Position numbers and translations under genes: made by a program
Origin: Bradyrhizobium sp. SK17
GTDB taxonomy: Bacteria; Pseudomonadota; Alphaproteobacteria; Rhizobiales; Xanthobacteraceae
Assembly: GCF_002831585.1 (NCBI RefSeq)
Contig: NZ_CP025113.1
Location: 3,673,001 to 3,737,000, forward strand
Direction: 5' to 3'
Length of the DNA stretch: 64,000 nt
Notes under the pieces: model-generated
What the model saw: only the letters and a program-made list of their open reading frames with translations
The model's database searches: none
Told to the model about the DNA's origin: nothing
Shown here: piece after piece, positions 33,079 to 41,914 of the stretch
Layout: the number at the start of each line of letters is the position of its first letter
How positions within the stretch are numbered: the stretch's first letter is position 1

Positions 33079-35280
33079 ATGGCAGCTGACGTCGTTACGC
33101 AGATCATCACCGCTCGCATCACTGAGCACGTCGCCGAATCGCCGTTCTATATCCCGATGACCGGGCCCGCGGCGCGGCCGCGGCGCTCGCTCAAGCATGA
33201 CGACACCTTTATCGTGCTCGACAGCCATGGCGATATCGGCGCCTCGGCCGGCGGGCCGGACGGCCTGTTCAATGCCGACACGCGTTACCTCGCGCGGCTG
33301 GAGATGGTGCTGGAGGGCGTGCAGCCATTGCTGCTCGGCTCCAACATGCGCGACGACAATTCGGCGCTGACCGTCGATCTCACCAATTCCGACGTCTATC
33401 GCGACGGCCGCCTGACCTTGCAGAAGGATACGCTGCACATCGTGCGCTCGATCTTCCTGTGGCGCGGCACCGCCTATCAGCGCATCGGCTTGCAGAACCA
33501 CGGCGAGCAAGTGGCGAGCTTCGACCTCACGCTGCTGTTCGACAATGATTTCGCCGATTTGTTCGAGGTGCGCGGCGAGCGGCGGCCGCGGCGCGGCATA
33601 GGGTCGGGCAAGCTGCTTGGCCCGACCGATGTGGCGCTGGAGTATCGCGGTCTCGACGAGCAGACGCGGATCACCGCGCTGCATTTCGATCCGCGGCCGA
33701 CGCGGCTGTCGGTCAACGCCGCGACCTATCATTTCGACCTCGAGCCCGGCCGGGTCACCTCGCTGTTCGTCGCGGTGTCCTGCAACAAGCCGATCATGCA
33801 GAAGCCGGTGCCGTTCTTCCGCGGGCTCCTGGCGCACCGCCGCGAGATGCGCAATTCCTCGGCCGGTGCGGCCTCGATCGAGACCTCGAACAACATCTTC
33901 AACGAGGTGCTGTGCCAGGCGATGGCCGACCTCAACATGCTGATGACCGAGACGCCGCAGGGCCGTTACCCCTATGCCGGCATTCCCTGGTACTCGACGA
34001 CATTCGGCCGTGACGGGCTGATCACCGCGTTGCAGATGCTGTGGGTCGATCCACGAATCGCCAGGGGCGTGCTGAAGCGGCTGGCGCTGTTCCAGGCCAA
34101 GGACGTCGATCCATTGGCCGACGCCGCGCCCGGCAAGATCCTGCACGAGATGCGCGGCGGCGAGATGGCCGCGCTGCGCGAGGTGCCGTTCGCGCATTAC
34201 TACGGCAGCGTCGATTCGACGCCGCTGTTCGTGCTGTTGGCCGGGCTCTATCTGGAGCGCACCGGCGACGTCGAGACGTTGCGCGAATTGTGGCCTGCGG
34301 TCGAGGCCGCCTTGCAATGGATCGACGGTCCCGGGGATCCGGATCGTGACGGCTTCGTCGAATATCAGCGCGCGACCGAGGAGGGGCTTCGGAACCAAGG
34401 CTGGAAGGACTCCTTCGACGCCATCTTCCACGCCGACGGCAGGCTCGCCGAAGGCAACATCGCGCTGGCGGAGGTGCAGGGCTATGTGTTCGCCGGCAAG
34501 CAGCTTGCCGCGCGTACGGCGCGCCGGCTCGGCTTCGCGGACAAGGCCGCCAAGCTCGATGCCGAAGCCGAACGGCTGCGCGAGCGGTTCGAGCAGGCCT
34601 TCTGGTGCGAGGAACTCGGCACCTACGCGCTTGCGCTCGACGGCGCCAAGCAGCCGTGCAAGGTGCGCACGTCGAATGCCGGACAGACCTTGTTTTCGGG
34701 CATGGTGCGCCAAGACCGCGCGCGACGGGTCGCTGCCGATCTGATGAGCCAGAGATTCTTCACGGGCTGGGGCATCCGCACGGTCGCCGCAGGCGAGGCG
34801 CGCTACAATCCGATGTCGTATCACGACGGCTCGATCTGGCCGCATGACAATGCGCTGATCGCGCTCGGATTGGCCCGTTACGGCCTCAAGCATTCGGTCG
34901 CGCATCTCTTCAAGGGGCTGTTCGACGCCGCAAGCTATATGGAGCTGCGGCGGCTACCCGAACTGTTCTGCGGCTTCCGTCGCGAGCGCCGGCGCGGCCC
35001 GGTGCTGTATCCCGTGGCCTGCGCGCCGCAGGCCTGGGCGAGCGCGACACCGTTCACCTTGCTGGAGGCCGCGCTCGGCCTCGAATTCGATACCGCGCGT
35101 GGCGAGATCAGGCTGCGCGATCCGTGCCTGCCGGAGTTCCTCAATGAGGTGGTGCTGCGTGATCTGAGGCTCGGTGCCTCCAGCGTCGACCTGAGGCTGC
35201 GTCGTCACGGCGACGAGGTGTCGCTCGAAGTGCTGCGCACGCGCGGCCAGATCCAGGTGTCGATCGTGCTGACGCATTGA
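33079..35280 (+). CDS. Glycogen-debranching-type amylo-alpha-1,6-glucosidase
   Basis: A 733-residue cytoplasmic enzyme. The N-terminal beta-rich debranching domain is about residues 25-230 (DTFIVLDSHGDIGASAGGPDGLF in two segments). A catalytic (alpha/alpha)6 barrel follows from about 270 to 690, with PWYSTTFGRDGL, HYYGSVDSTPLFV, NQGWKDSFDAI and HDGSIWPHDNALIA. This family hydrolyses alpha-1,6 branches or related alpha-glucans. It lies 84 bases after the ABC exporter. Together with the glycogen synthase at 40319 it suggests alpha-glucan turnover. The exact substrate (glycogen versus sucrose-like or trehalose-derived glucan) is not decided. Confidence 0.88.
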   Translation: MAADVVTQIITARITEHVAESPFYIPMTGPAARPRRSLKHDDTFIVLDSHGDIGASAGGPDGLFNADTRYLARLEMVLEGVQPLLLGSNMRDDNSALTVDLTNSDVYRDGRLTLQKDTLHIVRSIFLWRGTAYQRIGLQNHGEQVASFDLTLLFDNDFADLFEVRGERRPRRGIGSGKLLGPTDVALEYRGLDEQTRITALHFDPRPTRLSVNAATYHFDLEPGRVTSLFVAVSCNKPIMQKPVPFFRGLLAHRREMRNSSAGAASIETSNNIFNEVLCQAMADLNMLMTETPQGRYPYAGIPWYSTTFGRDGLITALQMLWVDPRIARGVLKRLALFQAKDVDPLADAAPGKILHEMRGGEMAALREVPFAHYYGSVDSTPLFVLLAGLYLERTGDVETLRELWPAVEAALQWIDGPGDPDRDGFVEYQRATEEGLRNQGWKDSFDAIFHADGRLAEGNIALAEVQGYVFAGKQLAARTARRLGFADKAAKLDAEAERLRERFEQAFWCEELGTYALALDGAKQPCKVRTSNAGQTLFSGMVRQDRARRVAADLMSQRFFTGWGIRTVAAGEARYNPMSYHDGSIWPHDNALIALGLARYGLKHSVAHLFKGLFDAASYMELRRLPELFCGFRRERRRGPVLYPVACAPQAWASATPFTLLEAALGLEFDTARGEIRLRDPCLPEFLNEVVLRDLRLGASSVDLRLRRHGDEVSLEVLRTRGQIQVSIVLTH

Positions 35281-35317
35281 GCGTCCGTGCGCAGCGGCAA
35301 ATCGTGGGGAGAGGTAC

Positions 35318-35821
35318 ATGCGTCCGAGGGTGATGATTTTATTGGTCGCAGTGGCGCTGCTGACTTGCGCCAACGTCCGCGCCGGCGACGACGCCGCCCC
35401 GGCGCCAGCTCCGCCAGCGGCGGCCCCGGCGCCGCCGGCGCCGAAGGATGCGGCCAAGGAGCCGTCGCCACCGCCATCGGTGACCGTGATCGGCGCGCGC
35501 GATGCCCACGGCATTCTCGGGCGCGATGTGCGCAGCTCCGCCAATGAAGACATGGGCCGCATCGTCGACGTCATCGTCGATCGCGATGGCAAGGTCCGCG
35601 CCGCCGTGATCGATTTCGGCGGGTTCCTCGGCGTCGGCAGCCGCAAGATCGTGGTCGACTGGAACGCACTGCGTTTCGCCGGCGTTTCCAGCAAGAGCGA
35701 CAGCATCACGCTCGACCTCAACAAGCAGCAGGTCAGCGCTGCGCCGGAATACAAGGAAGATACACCGCTGATCGTGCTGGGCGCGGCCGGCAATCTCCAT
35801 CCATGGGATTACGAGCATTAG
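35318..35821 (+). CDS. PRC-barrel domain protein, exported
   Basis: A 167-residue protein with a Sec signal (residues 1-22, ending NVRAG), a Pro/Ala-rich linker (about 25-52), and a PRC-barrel (about 62-135) with DVRSSANEDMGRIVDVIVDRDGKVRAAVIDFGGFLG read as segments. PRC-barrels bind proteins or RNA; exported versions in alphaproteobacteria are uncharacterised. GGGAGAGG precedes the start. It follows the debranching gene by 37 bases. Confidence 0.85.
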   Translation: MRPRVMILLVAVALLTCANVRAGDDAAPAPAPPAAAPAPPAPKDAAKEPSPPPSVTVIGARDAHGILGRDVRSSANEDMGRIVDVIVDRDGKVRAAVIDFGGFLGVGSRKIVVDWNALRFAGVSSKSDSITLDLNKQQVSAAPEYKEDTPLIVLGAAGNLHPWDYEH

Positions 35822-35906
35822 GGGGCAGAAGCTGGTCGCGCGTCCGAACTCTTCCTTCGAGGCGGTTGGCGACGATCGTGGTGAGCGGTCAGCCGGCACC
35901 AATGTC

Positions 35907-37145
35907 GTGCCGATGGTGCCCGATCGGCCCGATCCGGGGCAACCGCGCGCGCCATCGCGCGAAAGCCAGCGCGGGCTCGACTGGTTCATCTTCTTCCTGG
36001 CCGACGTGCAGACCGGGTTCGGCCCGTTCATCGCGGTCTATCTGACGACGCAGAAATGGACCCAGGTCGAGATCGGCTTCGTGCTCTCGATCGGCGGTAT
36101 CATCGGTCTGATCGGTCAGATGCCGGGCGGCGCGATCGTCGATGCGGCGCGCTCGGAACGGGTGGTCGCGGGCTGCGCGGTCGCCGCGATCGGATCGGCC
36201 GCGCTGGCCTATGCGCTGTGGCCGATCTTTCCCGTGGTGACGCTCGCCGCGACGCTGCACGCGCTTGCGAGCTGCGTGCTGGGACCGGCGATCGCCGCGA
36301 TCAGCCTCGGTTTGGTCGGGCCGCTTGCGATCGGCGAGCGGCTCGGCCGCAACGCGCGCTTCGCCTCGCTCGGCAGCGGCTCGGCCGCGGCGCTGATGGG
36401 CGCGTGCGGCTATTTCCTCTCCAGCCGTTCGGTGTTCCTCGTCACCTTCCTGTTGGCGATCCCGACGCTGCTGGCGCTCGCGCGGATCCGCGAGCGCGAG
36501 ATCGATATCGCGCAGGCCCATGGCGCGGTGAAGCGCGAGGTGCCGGACAAGAAGGCGACAAGCGTGCTCGGCCTGGTCCGGCAGCGCTCGCTGCTGATCT
36601 TCGCCGGCGCGATGATGCTGTTCCAGCTCGCCAACGCCGCGATGCTGCCGTTGATGGCGGGCGTGGTGACGACGCGGTCGAGCCAATGGGCGCCGGTCCT
36701 GATCGCCGCCTGCATTATCGTGCCGCAGGCGATCGTTGCGCTGTGTTCCCCGTCGGTCGGCCGCAAGGCGCAGGCCTGGGGCCGCCGGCCGCTGCTCCTG
36801 ATCGCATTCGCCTCGCTGGTGATCCGCGGTCTGTTGTTCGCGACGGTGCGCGATCCCTATCTGCTCGTCGTGGTGCAGGTCTTCGACGGCATCACCGCGG
36901 CGATCTTCAGCGTGATGGTGCCGCTGATCGTGGCTGACGTTGCGTTCGGTAGCGGCCATTTCAACCTGGCGCAGGGCATCGTCGGCACCGCGGTCGGCAT
37001 CGGCGCATCGCTCAGCACGGTGCTGGCCGGCTTTGTCAGCGACAGGCTCGGCAGCGGCACCGCTTTCATGGGCCTGGCCGGGGTCGCTGCGCTCGGGCTA
37101 TTCATGATCTGGCTGGTGATGCCGGAGACGCGGCGGACGGCATGA
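35907..37145 (+). CDS. MFS transporter
   Basis: A 412-residue inner-membrane carrier with 12 predicted helices. It begins DWFIFFLADVQTGFGPFIAVYLT (segments near 25-47), with the loop motif GGAIVDAARSERVV near 75-88. The start is uncertain: a GTG at 35907 or the ATG at 35913, neither with a strong ribosome site; both give the same protein apart from two residues. It may be cotranscribed with the PRC-barrel gene 85 bases upstream. The substrate is unknown. Confidence 0.85.
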   Translation: MPMVPDRPDPGQPRAPSRESQRGLDWFIFFLADVQTGFGPFIAVYLTTQKWTQVEIGFVLSIGGIIGLIGQMPGGAIVDAARSERVVAGCAVAAIGSAALAYALWPIFPVVTLAATLHALASCVLGPAIAAISLGLVGPLAIGERLGRNARFASLGSGSAAALMGACGYFLSSRSVFLVTFLLAIPTLLALARIREREIDIAQAHGAVKREVPDKKATSVLGLVRQRSLLIFAGAMMLFQLANAAMLPLMAGVVTTRSSQWAPVLIAACIIVPQAIVALCSPSVGRKAQAWGRRPLLLIAFASLVIRGLLFATVRDPYLLVVVQVFDGITAAIFSVMVPLIVADVAFGSGHFNLAQGIVGTAVGIGASLSTVLAGFVSDRLGSGTAFMGLAGVAALGLFMIWLVMPETRRTA

Positions 37146-37384
37146 CAGCGAACGAGGCCGCATCGGCCGCTATCTTCCAGGCCCCGGATATCCGCAATTA
37201 TGGGCCGGTTTCGTTCGCACGGAACCTTCCTCCTGCATGCGCCGTCATATATGAGTGATTTGCTGCTGGAACGAGCCGATGAACCAGCAGCCAAGCACCC
37301 GGCGTGACAGCGGTTAATCAATCCAAAATCGGGATCTGATAGAGATCGAGGCAGCGCGGGCAGGCACTTCGACTGAGGAATGGC

Positions 37385-38998
37385 ATGATAAATCGAACGA
37401 CGACGGCGCAGGCCACCGGAGCGATGCGGCGTTGGGGGAATCCCGCCTTTGTGACCTTCGCGGCCATGGTCACATTCGCGTCACTGACCGGCGGCGCCGC
37501 GGCCAAGCAGCAGCGCCCCGCGGCGACCGTCGAGGCGACCGCGCCGCGCGCGGCCGGCGAGCCGATCATGGCCATCGTGTCGATCAAGTCCCAGAAGGTC
37601 ACGTTCTACGATGCCGACGGCTGGATCTACCGCGCGCCGGTGTCGAGCGGCGTCAAGGGACGCGAGACGCCGGCCGGCGTCTTTGCGCTGGTCGAGAAGG
37701 ACAAGGACCACCACTCGACCATGTATGATGATGCCTGGATGCCGAACATGCAGCGCATCACCTGGAACGGCATCGCGTTGCATGGCGGCCCGCTGCCAGG
37801 CTATGCGGCCTCCCACGGCTGCGTCCGCATGCCCTACGACTTTGCCGAGAAGCTGTTCGACAAGACGCAGATCGGCATGCGCGTGATCATCGCGCCGAAC
37901 GACGCGGCTCCCGTCGATTTCACCCATCCGGCGCTGTTCGTGCCGAACGCACAAGCCATCGCCGCTGCTCCGGCGCGTGCCGAGACCCTGACCCGCGAGG
38001 CCGCGGATGCCGCCAAGGCGGCCGACGAGGCGAAGAAGGCCTCCGTGGCCGCGACCAAGGAAGCCGCATTGTTCACGCCGGCCTCCCTGCGTAAGCTGGA
38101 AAAGGCCAAGACCCGGGCCGACGCCGAGGTGGCGCTCGCCGACAAGACGCTCGCCAATGCCAAGACCGACCAGGCCAAGGCGCGCGCCGAAGATATGAAA
38201 CAGAAGGCTGCCGCCAAGGCGGCGGCTGCCACCACGCAGTTCGAAGCAGCCCAAGGCGACGCCAAGCCGAAGCTCGATGCCGCGGCCGCCGCGAAGGACG
38301 CCGCCAAGGCCGCCGAGACCAAGAAGGCCGATACCCAGAAGGCGGCCACCGAGGCGAAGCTCGCGCTCGAACCGGTCTCGGTCTACATCAGCCGCGCCAC
38401 GCAGAAGCTCTACGTCCGGCGCAACACCCACAAGGCGTGGCCGGATGGCGGCGAGGTGTTCGATTCGAGCATCGAGGTTCCCGTCACCATTCGTGATCCG
38501 GACCAGCCGATCGGCACGCATATCTATACGGCGGTTGCGCGCACCGACAGCGGCCTGCGCTGGACCGAGGTGACGATCGACGACGGAGACAACGCCAAGG
38601 ACGCGCTCGACCGCGTCACCATTCCCCAGGATGTGCTGGATCGCATTGCGCCGACCGCGGTGCCGCGCTCGTCGATCATCATCTCGGACGAACCGCTGAG
38701 CGCCGAGACCAACTATCGCACCGAGTTCGTCGCTGTCCTGAGCAACCAGCCGCAGGGTGGTTTCATCACGCGCAAGCCGACGCGGCCGGCGGAAACCGAC
38801 GACATGGTCGCGAGCGGGGAAGATGACGGCTTCGGCTTTTTCTCGCCGCGCAACTGGAATCCGCAGGGGCCGACCCAATACGGCAACCCGCAGGCTCCCA
38901 CCCAGTACGGCGAGCCGCAGGTTTACGGCAATCCTCAAGCCGCTCCGCGCCGGCGCGGTGGCCAGTACTATTATCAGTCGCAACGCGACTGGTGGTAG
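37385..38998 (+). CDS. L,D-transpeptidase family protein with coiled-coil and degenerate second domain
   Basis: A 537-residue exported protein (hydrophobic segment about residues 19-40). The YkuD catalytic domain (about 60-170) carries the complete motif HGGPLPGYAASHGCVRMP, with His133, His144, Cys146 and Arg148. Residues about 185-335 are an Ala/Lys-rich coiled coil. Residues 340-460 look like a second YkuD-type fold without the SHGC motif. The tail repeats QYGNPQ/QYGEPQ/YGNPQ units and is Pro/Gln-rich. It probably crosslinks or modifies peptidoglycan in the periplasm, with the coiled coil as a spacer. It is a single gene with a 239-base upstream region. Confidence 0.85.
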   Translation: MINRTTTAQATGAMRRWGNPAFVTFAAMVTFASLTGGAAAKQQRPAATVEATAPRAAGEPIMAIVSIKSQKVTFYDADGWIYRAPVSSGVKGRETPAGVFALVEKDKDHHSTMYDDAWMPNMQRITWNGIALHGGPLPGYAASHGCVRMPYDFAEKLFDKTQIGMRVIIAPNDAAPVDFTHPALFVPNAQAIAAAPARAETLTREAADAAKAADEAKKASVAATKEAALFTPASLRKLEKAKTRADAEVALADKTLANAKTDQAKARAEDMKQKAAAKAAAATTQFEAAQGDAKPKLDAAAAAKDAAKAAETKKADTQKAATEAKLALEPVSVYISRATQKLYVRRNTHKAWPDGGEVFDSSIEVPVTIRDPDQPIGTHIYTAVARTDSGLRWTEVTIDDGDNAKDALDRVTIPQDVLDRIAPTAVPRSSIIISDEPLSAETNYRTEFVAVLSNQPQGGFITRKPTRPAETDDMVASGEDDGFGFFSPRNWNPQGPTQYGNPQAPTQYGEPQVYGNPQAAPRRRGGQYYYQSQRDWW

Positions 38999-39030
38999 GG
39001 CGTCGGATTGATCCGGGATAACTGAACGAT

Positions 39031-39057
39031 CGGACGGCGGTGCGACACCGCCGTCCG
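39031..39057. terminator. Bidirectional hairpin between convergent genes
   Basis: CGGACGGCGGTG (39031-39042) and CACCGCCGTCCG (39046-39057) form a perfect 12-base-pair stem with loop CGA, midway between the L,D-transpeptidase stop (38998) and the methyltransferase stop (39072). There is no clear T-run on either side, so termination efficiency is uncertain. Confidence 0.6.
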
Positions 39058-39071
39058 GTTGCGTGCCGCCG

Positions 39072-40130
39072 TTACGGGCGAGCTTCCAGGATCAGGTTGA
39101 ACGGCGTTTCCGCGGCGCGGCGGAAACGCGAGAAGCCGCCTTGGCGTGCCACGTCGCGCAGTCGCGCCTCTCCGGCCTGCGCGCCGAGTGCAAGACCGAC
39201 CTCCTGGTCCAGCGATGCCGGTGTGCAGATCATCGTCGACGCCGCGTAGTAGACGCGCCCGACCGGATTGAGGTTGTCCTCCAGCCGATCGTTGGCGAAC
39301 GGCTCGATCAGCATGCAGGTGCCGTCGTCGGCGAGGGTGGAACGGGTATGCCTGAGGGCGCCGACCGGGTCGCCCATGTCATGCAGGCAATCAAAGAAGC
39401 ACACCAAATCATACCCCTTGGCAGGGAATGTCTTGGCGGAGTGCGTTTCGAAGTGGACGCGGTCTGACAGTCCCGCCTCCCGTGCGGACATCTGCGCCGC
39501 CTGGATCGAGCCGTCGTGATAGTCGAAGCCGTAGAAGGTTGATTTCGGGAACGCCTCTGCCATCAGCCGCGTCGAGACGCCGTGCCCGCAGCCGATATCA
39601 GCGACGACGGCGCCTTTCGTCAGCTTGTCGACGACGCCTTCGAGCGCCGGCAGCCATTGCTGGACCAGATAGTGCTTGTAACTCGTTCGGAAGAAGCGGG
39701 CGGTGCCGCAGAACAGGCACTCGCTGCGCCTGTTCCAGCCTACTCCCTTGCCGGTCTTGAATGCGTCGGTGATTTTCGGCTCGTCGAGAAAGGTTGCGCC
39801 GACCAGGTTTCCGATGGCGCCGAGGAACACCGGGCTGTCCTCGTCGGCGAGCGCGAGTGCCTGCTCGGGCAGCATCGAGAATTCTCCGGAGCTCCTGTCA
39901 TATTCGACGTAGCCGGAGGCGGCCTGTGCCGAGAGCCACTCCTGAACGTAGCGCTCGGCCGTTCCGGTCGCCTTGGCGAGCGCCGAGGCATTCATCGGTC
40001 CTCGCTGCGCAAGCGTCTTGTAGAGGCCCAGCTTGTCGCCGACCAGCATCAGCGAGGCGTTCAGGGCGGCCCCAAAGTCACCAACCATCTTTCCCATGAA
40101 TGAATTGAGACGCTCTTCGTTGACATCCAT
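39072..40130 (-). CDS. Class I SAM-dependent methyltransferase with N-terminal winged helix
   Basis: A 352-residue protein. Residues 30-95 form a winged-helix-like dimerisation part (LYKTLAQRGPMNASALAKATG, then RYVQEWLSAQAASGYVEYD, in segments). The Rossmann domain begins near 165 with VVADIGCGHGVSTRL (SAM-binding) and FFDCLHDMGDP near 245. This layout matches the Rv2258c-like methyltransferase family of unknown substrate. The start is at 40130; a longer frame gives only six more residues. It is a single gene. Confidence 0.85.
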   Translation of the reverse strand: MDVNEERLNSFMGKMVGDFGAALNASLMLVGDKLGLYKTLAQRGPMNASALAKATGTAERYVQEWLSAQAASGYVEYDRSSGEFSMLPEQALALADEDSPVFLGAIGNLVGATFLDEPKITDAFKTGKGVGWNRRSECLFCGTARFFRTSYKHYLVQQWLPALEGVVDKLTKGAVVADIGCGHGVSTRLMAEAFPKSTFYGFDYHDGSIQAAQMSAREAGLSDRVHFETHSAKTFPAKGYDLVCFFDCLHDMGDPVGALRHTRSTLADDGTCMLIEPFANDRLEDNLNPVGRVYYAASTMICTPASLDQEVGLALGAQAGEARLRDVARQGGFSRFRRAAETPFNLILEARP

Positions 40131-40318
40131 GATGTTTCTCCATCGCAATCACGTTTTGGCAAAATGTCCGTCATTCGCAATTTCATCCGTACGCCATCGT
40201 CCAGGCACGCAGCCTTGGGGCGGCGTGAGTGCCTGAAAGGTTCGCTGCAATGAAGTGATTGTTACCGGGCTCGCTGGGATCCCAGTCGGTGTGACGTCAC
40301 CGGCGCAGGAACCGCTGG

Positions 40319-41746
40319 TTAGGCCGCGCGCGGCATGATCAGCCGTTTGTACAGCGCGCTGTAACAGGCGGCCGACAGGTCCCAGCTGTAGGACTTGGCC
40401 ATCGCGCTGGCGCGCATGGCGTTGAGGCGGTCCTTGGCGCGATAGGCGTCGAACGCGCGCCGGACGCCGCCGAGGAAAGACTCCGCCGACGGTTGCGCGA
40501 ACAGGAAGCCGGTTTCGCCGTCGGCGATGGTTTCCGCGAGCCCGCCGGTCTGGTGGCCGATCGGCAACGAACCGAAACGCTGCGCATACATCTGGCTGAG
40601 GCCGCAAGGCTCGAAGCGCGACGGCATCAGGGTGAAGTCGCTGCCGGCGAAGATGCGGCGCGCCTGCGCGTCGTTGAAGCCGATGATGACGCCGATCGCG
40701 TCCGGTCGCCGCCGATGCGCAGTCACCAGCGCGTCCTCGATTGCCGGCTCGCCGCTGCCGGTGACGACGATCTGTCCGCCGTCCCGGATGATCTCGTCGG
40801 CGGCCGACAGCACGAGGTCGACGCCCTTCTGATGCACCAGCCGCGCGACCAGGCCGAAGATCGGCCCGCGCGAGACGGCGAGCCCGAATTGCCGGCGGAC
40901 ATAGTCGGCGTTGGCCTGCTTGCCCTTCCAGTCGCCGGCGCCGAACGGCTGGGCGAGCTGCGCGCAATGGCGCGGGTCCCAGCTCTCGTCGATGCCGTTC
41001 AGGATGCCGGTCAGCTCTGCGGCGTCGGAGCGGGCGCGGAGCAGGCCCTCCAGCCCGCAGCCGAGCTCAGCGGTCGTGATTTCCTTCGCATAGGTCGCGC
41101 TGACCGTGGTCAGATGCGAGGCGTAGACGAGGCCGCCCTTGAGGAAGGAGAGCTTGTCGTAGAACTCCAGCCCGTCAATGTGGAATGAGCTTTCCGGTGC
41201 GCCGATCCGCCGCAGCGAGTCCCGCGGAAACAAGCCCTGATAAGCGAGATTGTGGATGGTCAGGATCGACGGAATCCGTAGTTGACGCCAGGCGAGGTAG
41301 GCCGGTGTGAGCGCGGCCTGCCAGTCATTGGCGTGCACGAGGTCGGCTGCCCAATTCTTGTCCAGCGTGCCGGCTGCAAGTTCGGCAGCGGCGGAGGCAA
41401 AGCGGCCGAAGCGGATGTCGTTGTCGGGCCAGTCGCGACCGGACTCATCGCCATAGGGATTGCCGGGCCGGTCATAGAGCTGCGGACACAGCAGCACGTA
41501 GACCGGCAGCCCGTCCTTGGTCGATGCGCGGCCAAGCGTGCAGGCCGGCATCTCTGCGTGCGCAGGGCATTGCCCAACGATTTCAATATGTGTGAACTGT
41601 TCGACCACGTCCCGGTAACCGGGAAGCATGATCCTGACGTCGCTCCAGGGGCGGAGCGCCCGCGGCAATGCTGCGGAGACGGCGGCAAGCCCGCCCACGC
41701 GGACGAAATCGTCCATCTCGGTCGTGACGAATAAGACCTTCAACAA
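40319..41746 (-). CDS. glgA: Glycogen/starch synthase (GT5), TTG start
   Basis: A 475-residue ADP-glucose-type alpha-glucan synthase, the usual length. It shows KVLFVTTEMDDF at the N-terminus, HANDWQAAL near 130, TIHNLAYQGLFP near 160, and SRFEPCGLSQMYAQRFGSLP near 370. The N-terminal substrate loop reads RVGGLAAV where classical enzymes have KTGGL, so the ADP-glucose-contacting Lys is Arg. No ATG fits the N-terminus; TTG codons at 41746 or 41743 are the only sensible starts, as the next ATG would delete the first strand. It catalyses alpha-1,4-glucan elongation. Confidence 0.88.
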   Translation of the reverse strand: MLKVLFVTTEMDDFVRVGGLAAVSAALPRALRPWSDVRIMLPGYRDVVEQFTHIEIVGQCPAHAEMPACTLGRASTKDGLPVYVLLCPQLYDRPGNPYGDESGRDWPDNDIRFGRFASAAAELAAGTLDKNWAADLVHANDWQAALTPAYLAWRQLRIPSILTIHNLAYQGLFPRDSLRRIGAPESSFHIDGLEFYDKLSFLKGGLVYASHLTTVSATYAKEITTAELGCGLEGLLRARSDAAELTGILNGIDESWDPRHCAQLAQPFGAGDWKGKQANADYVRRQFGLAVSRGPIFGLVARLVHQKGVDLVLSAADEIIRDGGQIVVTGSGEPAIEDALVTAHRRRPDAIGVIIGFNDAQARRIFAGSDFTLMPSRFEPCGLSQMYAQRFGSLPIGHQTGGLAETIADGETGFLFAQPSAESFLGGVRRAFDAYRAKDRLNAMRASAMAKSYSWDLSAACYSALYKRLIMPRAA

Positions 41747-41914
41747 GCGCCCTCGTTCCAGCCCATGACAGGGGCCATGCAAGATCGGGTCCAATCTGCC
41801 ATTGAGTAAAATGCAAGACCGCCCGCGGGCCCGGTCTGGACGAGACGCTTTCCTGTCGGGGCGGCTCACTTTAGGGTCACGCCACGCCAAGGAATGACGT
41901 AGCTGGAGGAAGCC

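Noticed and set aside
32380..34905. An 841-codon open frame on the minus strand
   Set aside because: It is antisense to the ABC exporter and debranching enzyme; no motif, and both sense proteins are intact.
37221..37246. EcfG-like promoter before the L,D-transpeptidase (GGAAC-N17-CGTC)
   Set aside because: The -10 element lacks the last T of CGTT and there is no supporting context, so it was not listed as a feature.
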